A DNA stretch of 64,000 bases from an uncultured Bacteroidales bacterium (GCA_905235445.1 CAJOLJ010000004.1:1-64000), one strand, 5' to 3'. Shown: positions 16,821 through 25,997, counted from the first letter of the stretch. Notes: a model not told the origin generated them from the letters alone. Numbers and translations: made by a program.

Positions 16821-18275
16821 ATGAAGAAAACATTATATTTCGCTGTTGCTGCCATCGTTTGCGCCTTCGCTGCTTCCTGCGAGCCCGCCTTGATTAGCGG
16901 CCCCCAGGCAGATGCCGCAAAGACTTCTGGAGACATTCAGAACGCCTTCAAGATTGTGGGTCAGTATGCCGATGCCGCCTGCACGACTCCGCAGAACGAC
17001 GGTAACTTCATCAAGTTCACGACGGAACCTTCGGTTACCGTACAGGTATACACCCAGAAGGAAGACGGCACCAAGAGCGTCCTTGCTACCGGTGCATCCG
17101 GAGTATTCAATATCACCCCTCGCCGCGGTGCCAGCTCAACCCAGCCATTCTATGTCTCGACCATGAACCAGGACGCCACTGTCGTCTCTTTCCAGAGTTC
17201 TGTGGACGTTTTTGTCCCCGCCGACCTCTCTCCCGAGATGAAGGTGCTCGCAGGCGAGTCCGGTTCCAAGGCATGGAAGTGGTACACAGTTGACGGCGCA
17301 TGCTGGGGCAATGCAGGATACAACGCCGGCAAGGCAGCTTCCGCTGTCGATGTCCCCGGCAAATGGTGGGGTTGTCCCCCTGAGGATCTGGAGGACAGCC
17401 AGATCGCACATGCCGGTAACGTAGCCTATGGTTATGGCGATCCCGATGCCTATATGATTTTCAATGAGGACGGGGATTGCATCTCCTACAAGTCCGACGG
17501 TACCCAGATTGCCAAGGGTTCCTATACCTTCGAGAACTATACTGCAGACGGCAGTGGTTCCGGCTATGGCTACGGTATCCTCAAGACTACCGATGCTCCC
17601 ATCCTGTTCCCCTTTGATATCAATACGGGCGGTAGCCGTACCAACGAGTTCCAGGTTGCATACGTGGACCCGAACGTCCTCGCACTCATAAGCGACAAGG
17701 GCGCAGGTGACTGGGGCGAGTGCACATGGTGGCGCTTCAAGAATGCCTCCGATGCAGATGCTGCCCTCGCCGGAAGCGGCGAGAGGGCATGGACCTACTA
17801 TACAATCGACGGCGCATGCTGGGGCAATGCCGGTTACAACGGCGGTCTTGCCAATTCCGATGGTGAAATCCCCGGCAAGTGGTGGGGCTGTACACCTGAG
17901 GATCTGGAGGACAGCCAGATTGCACATTCCGGCAACGTAGCCTATGGTTATGGCGATTCCGGTGCCTACATGGTATTCAACAACGCCGACGGCACGGTCA
18001 CATCCTACAAGGCTGACGGAAGCAAGATCGCCTCTTCGCCTTACACTGTCGAGAGCTTTGTGATGGACAACTCCCTCTTCAGCAAGGGTACCCTCACCAC
18101 CGGTGGTGAAGGTTCCGGTATCCTCTTCCCGTTCGCCATCAACCAGGGCGGAAAGGTGGCTACCAGCTACGAGATTGTCTATCTTGACGCTACCATCCTG
18201 TCCCTTATCAGCAACTATGCCGGTAACGGTGACTGGGGCGAGTGCACTTGGTGGAGATTCCAGCCGGTGAACTAG
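16821..18275 (+). CDS. Lipoprotein with two tandem copies of a Trp-rich glycan-binding-like module
   Basis: The 484-aa product has a lipoprotein signal (Cys20, FAASC). After an N-terminal domain of about 145 residues come two homologous modules, roughly residues 148-308 and 320-484. Each contains, in order, W-x-Y-Y-T-[V/I]-D-G-A-C-W-G-N-A-G-Y-N, GKWWGC-x-PEDLEDSQIAH, GNVAYGYGD, a [M/V]-x-F-N segment, and a closing GDWGECTWWRF. The exact family is not recognised. The position third after SusC/SusD and the aromatic-rich duplicated module suggest a surface glycan-binding protein analogous to SusE/SusF; this is inference. The duplication is clear at both the protein and the DNA level. Confidence 0.75.
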   Translation: MKKTLYFAVAAIVCAFAASCEPALISGPQADAAKTSGDIQNAFKIVGQYADAACTTPQNDGNFIKFTTEPSVTVQVYTQKEDGTKSVLATGASGVFNITPRRGASSTQPFYVSTMNQDATVVSFQSSVDVFVPADLSPEMKVLAGESGSKAWKWYTVDGACWGNAGYNAGKAASAVDVPGKWWGCPPEDLEDSQIAHAGNVAYGYGDPDAYMIFNEDGDCISYKSDGTQIAKGSYTFENYTADGSGSGYGYGILKTTDAPILFPFDINTGGSRTNEFQVAYVDPNVLALISDKGAGDWGECTWWRFKNASDADAALAGSGERAWTYYTIDGACWGNAGYNGGLANSDGEIPGKWWGCTPEDLEDSQIAHSGNVAYGYGDSGAYMVFNNADGTVTSYKADGSKIASSPYTVESFVMDNSLFSKGTLTTGGEGSGILFPFAINQGGKVATSYEIVYLDATILSLISNYAGNGDWGECTWWRFQPVN

Positions 18276-18294
18276 TCCTGTTCTATAAGTGATG

Positions 18295-18328
18295 AGGCAG
18301 CCGCCTGCAAAGGGGGCTGCCTTGTCTT
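18295..18328 (+). terminator. Hairpin terminator or attenuator after the SusCD operon
   Basis: A perfect 8-bp inverted repeat AGGCAGCC (18295-18302) / GGCTGCCT (18315-18322) is followed by a short T-rich stretch TGTCTT. The weak T-tract means termination may be partial, with some read-through into the DUF6057 gene that starts 20 bp later. Confidence 0.5.
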
Positions 18329-18347
18329 CAATTATTGAGGATCTTAC

Positions 18348-19814
18348 ATGGACAAACTCTTCAGGATTTCAGTGACGGCACTTTTCGGTGCGGCCATTTT
18401 CGCATTTTGGATGTGGCTGTATCCGCAGGCTCTCAGTTACCATGAGCAGTACCAGCTGTTCCTTTTCACGTGGGACTACCTTGCACAGAGGCTCTCTGTG
18501 AGCGGCGGTCTGGCAGACTGGCTGTCGGAATTCCTGGTGCAGTTCTTTTTCCTGCGCTGGTCCGGTGCCCTGGTCCTGGCCATTGTTGCCATCTGCCTGC
18601 AGCTTGCAGTGTGGCATGCATCACGAAGCGTCCGTCCCGACGGCTCCCGTTTCCTGTATGCGCTGAGTTTTGTCCCCTCCCTTCTGATTCTCATTTACAT
18701 GGGCAATACCGAGGTTCTTGTAAGCTTTCCTGTTGCGCTGACCCTCTCGGTTGCCCTGTGCCCTCTTTTCGCGAGGGCGGGATGGCACACTCTTTGGCTC
18801 ATCCCCCTCGCTTGGTGGCTGCTGGGCCCCGTAGCCTTAGTGCCGGTCCTCTTCGCAGTACTCCTGGGACGTAGGCCCCTCCACTGGGCGCTTCTAATCT
18901 ACACCTCTATCGTGGTTTACGCCCTGTACCGGCTGTTCCTTTCCCAGTATACTCCCAGGGATGTCCTCTTCGGGATCAATTACGGGAGACTGCGGGAGAT
19001 GCTCCCAGCCCTGCAGGTGATTATCCCCGTAGTGACACTTCTTTGCATCTTCGCCTGTGCAGTCCCCGTACGCTTAAGGCAGATGGCCTTGGCGGAAGGG
19101 GCCCTTCTGTTCCTTCTTGCCGCAGGTACGCTACTGGGGGTAAAGGCCTCCTATGACAGGGATACCTATGAGATGATAGCCTACGACGACCTCATCCGCC
19201 ATGGGAAGTACAAGGAGGTGATTGAGAGGGCGGAACACTATCAGCCCCATAGCCCCATCAGCTCCTGCTCGGTCAATTTCTGCCTCTTCATGGAAGGGCA
19301 GCTCTCCCGAAGGCTTACGGAGTTCTACCAGTGCGGGACAGGGGGCCTAGTGCTTCCCTCAATCAGGGACTCTTTCTCGGACCTCACCTCGGCTGAGATC
19401 TTTTTCATGATGGGCATGCCCAATACCGCGCTCCAGTACTACTTCGACTGTATGGAGTCCATCCAGAACTGCCGCCTCAGCGGTCGCTTCCTTTCGAGGA
19501 TGGCGGACTGCAACCTCATAAACGGCTGGTGGGGAAGTGCGGACAAGTACCTGGACATCCTCTCGAAGTCCCTTTTCTACAGGAAGGATGCCCTCAGGCG
19601 CAAAAAGATGGTAGGCAGCGACCAGGCCGTGTCCGCTGATCCCGTCTATGCCTATGTCAGGGCAGTTCGTTTCAAGGAGGACTTCATCTCCTCGTATGAG
19701 GCCCTGGACCTTATGATGGCATTGCTATACAATCAGGACAATAACAATTTCATGGCGGGGGAATATTATTCAGTATGGCAACGCCTGAAAAAGAAGGAGG
19801 GAGGAGCGCAATGA
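18348..19814 (+). CDS. DUF6057 family multi-pass membrane protein (C-terminally short form)
   Basis: The 488-aa protein starts with WMWLYPQALSYHEQYQLFLFTWDY, a loop after the first membrane helix that is shared with the 595-aa homologue at 28357-30144 (YPYHIHFQEQYQLFEFTWDY). About 10 hydrophobic helices fill residues 1-270; the rest is a soluble helical (TPR-like) part. Relative to the homologue about 80-100 C-terminal residues are missing, including the region that ends in YWFYYYF. DUF6057 is a Bacteroidetes family of unknown function. The stop overlaps the next start as ATGA, so it is translationally coupled to the CxxCH propeller gene. Confidence 0.75.
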   Translation: MDKLFRISVTALFGAAIFAFWMWLYPQALSYHEQYQLFLFTWDYLAQRLSVSGGLADWLSEFLVQFFFLRWSGALVLAIVAICLQLAVWHASRSVRPDGSRFLYALSFVPSLLILIYMGNTEVLVSFPVALTLSVALCPLFARAGWHTLWLIPLAWWLLGPVALVPVLFAVLLGRRPLHWALLIYTSIVVYALYRLFLSQYTPRDVLFGINYGRLREMLPALQVIIPVVTLLCIFACAVPVRLRQMALAEGALLFLLAAGTLLGVKASYDRDTYEMIAYDDLIRHGKYKEVIERAEHYQPHSPISSCSVNFCLFMEGQLSRRLTEFYQCGTGGLVLPSIRDSFSDLTSAEIFFMMGMPNTALQYYFDCMESIQNCRLSGRFLSRMADCNLINGWWGSADKYLDILSKSLFYRKDALRRKKMVGSDQAVSADPVYAYVRAVRFKEDFISSYEALDLMMALLYNQDNNNFMAGEYYSVWQRLKKKEGGAQ

Positions 19815-21262
19815 GAAGGTTCCTGACTGCACTCTCGGCGGTACTGCTTCTTGCCGCCTGTTCAGGGAAGACAACTTTCGTGGAGCAGCTTCCTGACATC
19901 TATCCCGATTACATCGGTGTGACCATCCCTGCGGGAATAGCCCCGATGAACTTCAACATCCCGCAGGAATATGACCAGGTGTTCGTCAAGGTTACGGGAA
20001 GCGGGGGAGGCGAACTGAAAGCCCGTGGCAAGTGGGCGGATTTTCCCCGCCGAAAATGGGATGCCCTTACAAAGCGGAATGTCGGTGGGACACTCACGTT
20101 CACCGTCCTCGGACGCAAGGGAGGGGAGTGGACGCAGTGGCGGGACTTCATCATGTATGTAAGCGATGCCCCGCTCACCGATTACGGCGTAACCTACCGC
20201 AAGATAGCTCCCGGCTACACCACCTACAGCCACATCGGCCTCTATCAGAGGGACCTTCACTCCTTCCGTGAGGATCCCATCATCGAGAGTACCCTCACCC
20301 CGGGCCAGTGCATGAACTGCCATACCGCCAATGCGACCGACCCCGCCCAGTATCTTTTCCACCTCCGAGGAAAGAATGGGGGCACCTACATCCAGAAGGA
20401 TGGCCATGGGGAGTGGGTGAACACAAAGACGGAGGAGACCATAGGCAACATTGCCTACTCCTATTGGCATCCAGACGGAAGGTGGCTCGTGGCCTCGATC
20501 AACCCTGTCCGCCAGTCCTTCTGGGTCTCTGACCATCAGCCCATAGAAGTCTTTGACGTAGCGTCCGACCTTGTGGTGATGGACCTGGATGACCACTCCC
20601 TCGTGGTGGATCCCCGCCTCACGACAGAAGACTTCCTGGAGTCGTCCCCTTCATTCACCCCGGACGGGAAGATGATATATTTCTGCAAGGCCAAGGCCTA
20701 TCCCGTCCCCCGGCAGGTGGACAGCATCCGCTATGACCTCATGCGTGTGCCCTTCGATGCCTCGACCGGCCTTCTCGGGGAAATACAGACAGTTATCCCG
20801 GCCAGCCAGGAGGGGCACAGCATCTCGTTCCCCCGCCCTTCCTACGATGGCCGTTGGCTCATGTACAACCAGGCGGATTTCAGTGTATTCCCGATAGACC
20901 GCAAGGAAGCCGACCTGTGGCTGATGGACCTGCAAACGGGCCGCACCCGTCCCATTGACGAAGTGAACAGCCCCCTGTCGGAGAGTTTCCATAACTGGAG
21001 CTCGGACAGCCGCTGGTTCCTCTTCTCCAGCCGTAGGGATGACGGCTGGTACGTGCAGATATATTTCGCATCGATTGACAGCGACGGCCACTGCACCAAG
21101 CCCTTCGTGCTTCCCCAGAAGAATCCACGCAAGTACTACCACAATACCATCTATTCCTTCAACGTCCCTGACTTCACCAAGTCCAAGGTGGACTTCGATA
21201 CCCGCCATGTGTATCGTGACGTGTTCTCGGGTCAGCGTGTACAAACTAGCGTAAAGCCATGA
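19811..21262 (+). CDS. CxxCH-containing PD40/TolB-like beta-propeller lipoprotein, copy 1
   Basis: The 483-aa protein starts at 19811, overlapping the upstream stop; an upstream in-frame start at 19775 would precede the lipoprotein signal MRRFLTALSAVLLLAACS. The N-terminal domain carries PDYIGVTIPAGIAPMNF, conserved in the two paralogues. A single heme-c-type motif CMNCH (Cys167, Cys170, His171) follows. The C-terminal half holds PD40/WD40-like blades with repeats such as SPSFTPDGKMIYF and SWHNWSSDSRWFLFSSRR-type segments (here FHNWSSDSRWFLFSSRRDD). A periplasmic or surface monoheme propeller is inferred; heme attachment is unproven. Function of the family is unknown. Confidence 0.72.
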   Translation: MRRFLTALSAVLLLAACSGKTTFVEQLPDIYPDYIGVTIPAGIAPMNFNIPQEYDQVFVKVTGSGGGELKARGKWADFPRRKWDALTKRNVGGTLTFTVLGRKGGEWTQWRDFIMYVSDAPLTDYGVTYRKIAPGYTTYSHIGLYQRDLHSFREDPIIESTLTPGQCMNCHTANATDPAQYLFHLRGKNGGTYIQKDGHGEWVNTKTEETIGNIAYSYWHPDGRWLVASINPVRQSFWVSDHQPIEVFDVASDLVVMDLDDHSLVVDPRLTTEDFLESSPSFTPDGKMIYFCKAKAYPVPRQVDSIRYDLMRVPFDASTGLLGEIQTVIPASQEGHSISFPRPSYDGRWLMYNQADFSVFPIDRKEADLWLMDLQTGRTRPIDEVNSPLSESFHNWSSDSRWFLFSSRRDDGWYVQIYFASIDSDGHCTKPFVLPQKNPRKYYHNTIYSFNVPDFTKSKVDFDTRHVYRDVFSGQRVQTSVKP

Positions 21263-21810
21263 AAAGAATCCTGATTTGGGCCGCCCTGCTCCTTATCCTC
21301 GCATCCTGCGGCAACGACCATTACCGCATACATGGGAGGGTCACTTCCAATGAGCTGGAAGGCATCCAGATTTTCCTGGTCCCGCTCGGGCACGAGACGG
21401 CTGCCGACGTGGACTCCGTCCATATCCATAACCACGAATTCCAGTTCGAGGGAAAGGAGCACTGGATGTGCGAACTTCGCCTCAGCAAGTATCACCGGGA
21501 CAAGGGCCAGAATCTTCTCGTGGCAACGGAGAGCGGGGACATCTATGTGACCATCGGCCCCGACAGCAGCGGTGGCGGCACTCCCCAGAATGATTCCCTC
21601 CAGGTTTGGAAGGAACTGACCATCCGCCAGAACAAGCTGGACAACCAGTTGCGGGGTGCGGGACTCAGGGCTGAGCTTGACTCTTCCTGGACCGCCTACA
21701 AGGTGCGCACCCGCCAGATGGCCTATGCCCTGGGGGAGGAAAGCATCGTGGGAGCCTTCCTGCTTGGGCTTTATCCCGAACCGAAGAAGGACGCCGGCAC
21801 CGATGAATAG
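21259..21810 (+). CDS. Small DUF4369-like lipoprotein
   Basis: The 183-aa protein has a lipoprotein signal with Cys16 (ILASCG) and then a beta-rich domain (YRIHGRVTSNELEGIQIFLV). This pattern of ligand-binding strand, G-x-V and I-F-L resembles the N-terminal DUF4369 domain often fused to thioredoxins in Bacteroidetes. Here no thioredoxin domain follows, only a charged helical tail (residues about 115-183). The start overlaps the previous stop (ATGA) and the stop overlaps the next start, so it is part of the CxxCH/DUF6057 operon. The family call is moderate; the role may be assembly or redox of the module, which is speculative. Confidence 0.55.
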   Translation: MKRILIWAALLLILASCGNDHYRIHGRVTSNELEGIQIFLVPLGHETAADVDSVHIHNHEFQFEGKEHWMCELRLSKYHRDKGQNLLVATESGDIYVTIGPDSSGGGTPQNDSLQVWKELTIRQNKLDNQLRGAGLRAELDSSWTAYKVRTRQMAYALGEESIVGAFLLGLYPEPKKDAGTDE

Positions 21811-22864
21811 GAAAGGGCGTCGCATACTGTGGATTTGCCTTGCTGTGGTGGTCCTTGCCGCTGCGGTGAGCCAGTTCCTATTCTTCTTTCGATATCCTTA
21901 TTTCCGTAGGTACGCAGCGGAGAACGGAGTGACCCTGCTGGAGGCCCGCAGGGCCTGGGGCCATCCTTCGGAAATCTCGGAAGTCGCCATGGGACTTGCA
22001 GTGGAGGCTGCCAGGGAGAACTGGGACAGGGTGGCGCAGATTGCGTCCGTAGACAGGAAATCCGAAGTCGGCACTTACTATTACAACCTCTCCAATGCCA
22101 TGCGGGGGACTCTTCCCGACAGGCTCATGGACTATTACCAGCCCTTCGAGAGGGGACTCTTCCTCCCTGTCGGAGAGAAATCCACTCCCTTTATCATAGC
22201 CTGCGCCTCCGACGTATGGTTCGCCCTCGGGGACATGTCCATGGCCGAGAGGGATGCCATGCTGGGGATGCTTTTCTCCCCCTCGCATACGGGACCGAGG
22301 TATCTGAGACGTCTGGCGGAGACAAATCTCGTGAAAGGTGATACGCAGGCGGCATCAAAGTACCTTCGCATCCTTCTTAACGTTCCCTCCCACAGAAGAT
22401 GGGCCCACTCACGCATTCCCGGTTCCTGGAGTCCCGCTGTCCAGAGCAGGATCGAGGCCAAGAGGGCCCTTCTGCCCCGGACTGACGTGGTCCACGGGAT
22501 GGACCAGACGCAGATAATCCTGCGCGTCCTGCTGAATTCGAACCCATCCAACAAGATGGCCCTTGACTACCTTCTTTGCTATGACCTCCTCACCAAGGAC
22601 CTCGATGCCTTCGTTGCCGATTTCGCACCGAACCTGACCTCCTCCGTCCTGTATGAGGAGGCCATCCTGATCTTCCTTGCCTCCAAGGGAGGCATGTCGG
22701 AGGATAACTGGGATCATTATCACGTCTCTCCCTCAACCTTGGAGCGATTCAACCGCTTTGTCACCTTGTACAAGCAAAATGACGGGGCGATGTCCAGCCT
22801 GGAGGAATTCAGGAAAACTTATTGGTTCTACTTTTATTTTGCCTCTCACAATGAAAAGAAGTAA
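21803..22864 (+). CDS. Reduced DUF6057-like protein with one membrane helix
   Basis: The 353-aa product starts at 21803, overlapping the previous gene by 8 bp; the frame is open upstream but the residues there are the shadow of the DUF4369-like gene. A single membrane helix (residues about 8-28, ILWICLAVVVLAAAVSQFLF) precedes a soluble helical domain. That domain matches the C-terminal half of the DUF6057 protein at 28357: RRLAETNLVKGDTQAASKYL versus KRLAETNIVNGDWAVARKYL, then N-K/R-MALDYL and YWFYFYF. It therefore looks like DUF6057 without the multi-helix membrane part. It overlaps the following CxxCH propeller gene by 14 bp. Confidence 0.7.
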   Translation: MNRKGRRILWICLAVVVLAAAVSQFLFFFRYPYFRRYAAENGVTLLEARRAWGHPSEISEVAMGLAVEAARENWDRVAQIASVDRKSEVGTYYYNLSNAMRGTLPDRLMDYYQPFERGLFLPVGEKSTPFIIACASDVWFALGDMSMAERDAMLGMLFSPSHTGPRYLRRLAETNLVKGDTQAASKYLRILLNVPSHRRWAHSRIPGSWSPAVQSRIEAKRALLPRTDVVHGMDQTQIILRVLLNSNPSNKMALDYLLCYDLLTKDLDAFVADFAPNLTSSVLYEEAILIFLASKGGMSEDNWDHYHVSPSTLERFNRFVTLYKQNDGAMSSLEEFRKTYWFYFYFASHNEKK

Positions 22865-24326
22865 GGTTATATCATCACTGGCCATTGTCGTGGCAGCGGT
22901 TGCTTTTGCGCTTCTTTCCTGCGGGAGGGAAGTGGACGTGCGTCCTGCAGGGGCAGGTACTGACAGACCGGCGGAAGTATTCCCGGATTACAGGGAAGTC
23001 ACCATTCCCTGCAACATAGCTCCGCTTAATTTCTACTATACGGACCCGGAGGGGAGGGCTTTCGTGACGACTTTCACTGCCCCCGGCGTGTCCGTCAAGA
23101 TAAGAGGCCGGGAAATCAAGTGGAAGGAAAAGCAGTGGAAAAAGCTGCTTTCCGCTGCCACCGGAAGCGATATCAAGGTATCTTCCAGTTACCGTTCCGC
23201 CAGAGAGGAAGTGGTGCTGGACTGGCTTATGCATGTAAGTGCGGACAAGATAGATCCTTTCCTTACATACCGTCTCATCGAGCCCGGTTTCGAGGTCTGG
23301 GATGACCTGGAAATCAGGGAGAGGAACCTGGAAAGTTTCGAGGAGAGGGCTATTTCAGACTGGAAGCACACACAGAACAAGTGCATGAACTGCCACATCC
23401 ACTCCCATGCCAGGGGGGACCTTTCCATGTTCTACCTCAGGGGTCAGGGAGGGGGAGCCATCCTGAACAGGGGCGGCACCCTGCGAAAGCTTACCCTGAA
23501 GGACTCTGAAATGATATCCCCGACGGTTTACGGGGAGATTCATCCGGGGGGACGATACGGCGTCTTCTCAACCAATATCATCATCCCTGCGATGCATTCC
23601 TTCGGCCCCAACAGGATGGAAGTCTTCGATACGGGTTCCGACCTGTGCGTCGCCGACTTCGACCAGAACCATATGTTCACTTTCCCGCAGTTCGCCCGGG
23701 AGGACGTCTTCGAGACTTTCCCCGTTTTCTCAGCTGAGGGAGACTACGTTTATTTCTGCACGGCGCCCTCAAAAAAACTTCCTGCCGAGATAGATAAAAT
23801 GATGTACTCCCTCGTGAGGGTCCCTTTCGATGCCAAGACAGGGGAGCTGGGAACCCAGGTGGATACGGTGTGGAACGCCAGGACCCGCGCTAAATCGGTC
23901 TGTCACCCGAAAACTTCCCCTGACGGACGCTATATCCTTTTCACGATAGCGGATTACGGGACCTTCCCCATCAACCACAGTGAATGCGACCTTTGCATGA
24001 TGGACCTCAGAAGCGGGGAACTGGTCCCCATGGATGAGGTGAATGCCGATAAATCGGATACCTACCATAGCTGGTCGTCCTCTTCCAGATGGTTCGTGTT
24101 CGCTTCAAAGAGGGGGGACGGCATGTTCGGGAAGCCCTATTTCAGCCATATAGGTGAAGACGGGACCGTGACCAGGCCCTTCCTTCTTCCACAGAAGGAC
24201 CCTCATTTCTACGACAATATGCTTCGCTCCTTCAATGTCCCCGACCTGGGGGATGCCCCGGTGGGATTCGATGCCCAGGAGATCGGCAGGATTTGGAGGG
24301 AAATGCCCGCGGAACAGTTCGATTGA
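22851..24326 (+). CDS. CxxCH-containing PD40/TolB-like beta-propeller lipoprotein, copy 2
   Basis: The 491-aa protein starts at 22851 with a lipoprotein signal (MKRSKVISSLAIVVAAVAFA, then LLSC). It carries PDYREVTIPCNIAPLNF, then CMNCH (Cys178, Cys181, His182). PD40-like blades follow (FPVFSAEGDYVYF, TSPDGRYILFTIADYGTFPI, YHSWSSSSRWFVFASKRGDG) with the closing DPHFYDNMLRSFNVPD. It is paralogous to the proteins at 19811 and 26946. Inferred location is the periplasm or outer-membrane surface. It is the last gene of the 18348-24326 operon, before a strong terminator. Confidence 0.72.
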   Translation: MKRSKVISSLAIVVAAVAFALLSCGREVDVRPAGAGTDRPAEVFPDYREVTIPCNIAPLNFYYTDPEGRAFVTTFTAPGVSVKIRGREIKWKEKQWKKLLSAATGSDIKVSSSYRSAREEVVLDWLMHVSADKIDPFLTYRLIEPGFEVWDDLEIRERNLESFEERAISDWKHTQNKCMNCHIHSHARGDLSMFYLRGQGGGAILNRGGTLRKLTLKDSEMISPTVYGEIHPGGRYGVFSTNIIIPAMHSFGPNRMEVFDTGSDLCVADFDQNHMFTFPQFAREDVFETFPVFSAEGDYVYFCTAPSKKLPAEIDKMMYSLVRVPFDAKTGELGTQVDTVWNARTRAKSVCHPKTSPDGRYILFTIADYGTFPINHSECDLCMMDLRSGELVPMDEVNADKSDTYHSWSSSSRWFVFASKRGDGMFGKPYFSHIGEDGTVTRPFLLPQKDPHFYDNMLRSFNVPDLGDAPVGFDAQEIGRIWREMPAEQFD

Positions 24327-24348
24327 TAGGCTCAAGCATAATCGAATA

Positions 24349-24382
24349 GGACAGCCTCTTCAGTGTGGGGCTGTCCCTTTTT
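24349..24382 (+). terminator. Rho-independent terminator of the CxxCH/DUF6057 operon
   Basis: Perfect 8-bp inverted repeat GGACAGCC (24349-24356) / GGCTGTCC (24369-24376) followed by CTTTTT. It lies 23 bp after the stop of the second propeller gene. Confidence 0.8.
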
Positions 24383-24579
24383 CAGTATTGAATGAAAATG
24401 GAACGGGCCTCCTATGGCACGCACTCTCTTTGTCCCCATGGGGTATTGGAATACGATGAAGCATGGTTCCGCTGGGTTTGGACGGTAAAACTCATCCCGC
24501 CTACTTGACTGGCCTTTCTGTAAAATCCCTTCGCCTCCGTGATGCTATGGACGAACTCACTTTTTGTTCAACATTATAG

Positions 24580-24768
24580 GCGAGTCGCTTGGCAAAGCCA
24601 ACGAATGTGGCTAAATTTGTGCAGTCAAGAAGGCGAGTAGTTCAATACCATTTTGGGGACTATTATCGTGTCTTTTCCAAAGAGCTTTGGAATGCTATTC
24701 CTGAAAGAAGTGATCTTTGGGCGTTTTGCATCGGAGGTTGTTGCCTAAGTTCGATCCATAACCTCTGA
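24580..24768 (+). other. Intergenic region with a 62-codon open stretch lacking ATG, possible gene remnant
   Basis: Between the terminator at 24382 and the ATPase start at 24837 there is no credible gene. One stretch reads open for 62 codons with a protein-like composition (for example VVQYHFGDYYRVFSKELWNA) and ends at TGA 24766-24768. It has no ATG start and is preceded by a stop at 24577. It may be debris of a lost gene at the left edge of the AT-richer island, or chance. Confidence 0.2.
24589..24619 (+). promoter_or_regulatory. Promoter candidate for the ATPase gene (TTG-N20-TAAATTTG)
   Basis: TAAATTTG at 24612-24619 is an exact -7 match and TTG at 24589-24591 sits 20 bp upstream. The leader to the ATG at 24837 would be about 210 nt, unusually long, so a nearer promoter may exist. 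Confidence 0.4.
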
Positions 24769-24836
24769 TTCCGTAAGTTTCGTAAATGAGTATTTCTGGG
24801 ATTAGCTTTAGTTTTTCTTAACAACATCCTGCCATT

Positions 24837-25997
24837 ATGCCGAAAATAAAGGAATCTTTGTACATAAAGGATATTGGACCCATTCAGGAGGCTAATATTG
24901 ATGATATTACCCCAATGACGGTCTTAATTGGAAAGTCCGGTTGTGGCAAGAGTACAATCATGAAGGTGCTCTCCATTTGTCGCTGGGTAAACAAGATGGT
25001 ATATCTGCGTCAGTATTTGCAGAAGGGTAACATTAAAGAGTCTCCTTTCAAGTTCGACTTTAAGAGTTATTTCAAGACGAGCGGTGTGCCACTTTCCAAT
25101 GATAGTGTCATTAAGTATATTTACGATGGCAATACAATTCTCTATGATAAAGACGGACTGGATATCAACACTGAAGGTGGTGATTTCCTAAGTCTGGAGA
25201 AGATATGTTTCATCACGGAAAAGAGGAATATGATTGCAGATCTTGCATCGCTTCGCACCAACCGGAAGGATGCAGGATTCTACTTAAGGGAAATGCTTGA
25301 CGACTTTCTGTTGGCCATGCACAACTATGATGCCCTTGAAATCGACTACCTCGGCATAAGACTGCGCCGAACAACTTCAAGGGGAATTGACACCTATCAT
25401 GTGGAGGGCCTCGGAATGGATGAAAAGCCCTATGACATTCATCTCGACCAGGCTTCATCCGGTATCCAGACACTTCTTCCCCTTGTGGCCGTGATGTCTT
25501 ACTACACCGATAAATTCGATATAGTAAAGCGTTTCAACCAGTCAATTTTCAAGATGCTCTCAGAGACGGACAGCCTCAAGGATTTTCGTCCACAGATGAA
25601 CATTGGTGAGATAAAACACAGAAGGGTCAACTTCCTTATCGAGGAACCGGAGTTGAGTCTGGACCCTGATAGCCAGACGTACTTGATAGATTTCATGGTT
25701 AACCGCTGCTTTGAATCTCACAAGTCTGGTACGAGTGAGTACTCATTGATGCTAGCAACTCACAGCCCTTATATTGTGAACTATCTGAACCTACTCATTG
25801 CAAGAAGCAAAAAAGGAGTTGAAGGAGGTGTCGCTTTTGAGGATATCAATGCATATTCCGTAGAACACGGGAGATGTTACTCCTTAAGGATTGCAGATGG
25901 GTACAACATCATTGATGCTTCATCCATGTCTCAGACCATCAGTCATATATATACGGAATATAATAAGTTGAATGATGGAAGGACTACTGAAGAGTGA
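24837..25997 (+). CDS. ABC-type AAA ATPase (AAA_21-like), first gene of a two-gene island
   Basis: The 386-aa protein begins with an SMC/RecF-like strand (LYIKDIGPIQEANI). It carries Walker A GKSGCGKST (residues 32-40), an ABC signature-like QASSGIQ (205-211), Walker B NFLIEEPELSLDP (Glu269 and Glu270) and an H-loop ATHSP (His309). The body between Walker A and the signature is only about 165 residues, with no coiled coil of SMC length and no TOPRIM domain, so it is not an OLD nuclease. Such stand-alone ATPases commonly form two-gene anti-phage systems with a nuclease-like partner. The coding sequence is visibly AT-richer than its neighbours. It overlaps the next gene by 26 bp. Confidence 0.8.
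   Translation: MPKIKESLYIKDIGPIQEANIDDITPMTVLIGKSGCGKSTIMKVLSICRWVNKMVYLRQYLQKGNIKESPFKFDFKSYFKTSGVPLSNDSVIKYIYDGNTILYDKDGLDINTEGGDFLSLEKICFITEKRNMIADLASLRTNRKDAGFYLREMLDDFLLAMHNYDALEIDYLGIRLRRTTSRGIDTYHVEGLGMDEKPYDIHLDQASSGIQTLLPLVAVMSYYTDKFDIVKRFNQSIFKMLSETDSLKDFRPQMNIGEIKHRRVNFLIEEPELSLDPDSQTYLIDFMVNRCFESHKSGTSEYSLMLATHSPYIVNYLNLLIARSKKGVEGGVAFEDINAYSVEHGRCYSLRIADGYNIIDASSMSQTISHIYTEYNKLNDGRTTEE

Noticed and set aside
24837..25997. OLD-family nuclease or Septu PtuA assignment
   Set aside because: No TOPRIM domain follows the ATPase and the partner has no HNH motif, so neither named system fits.
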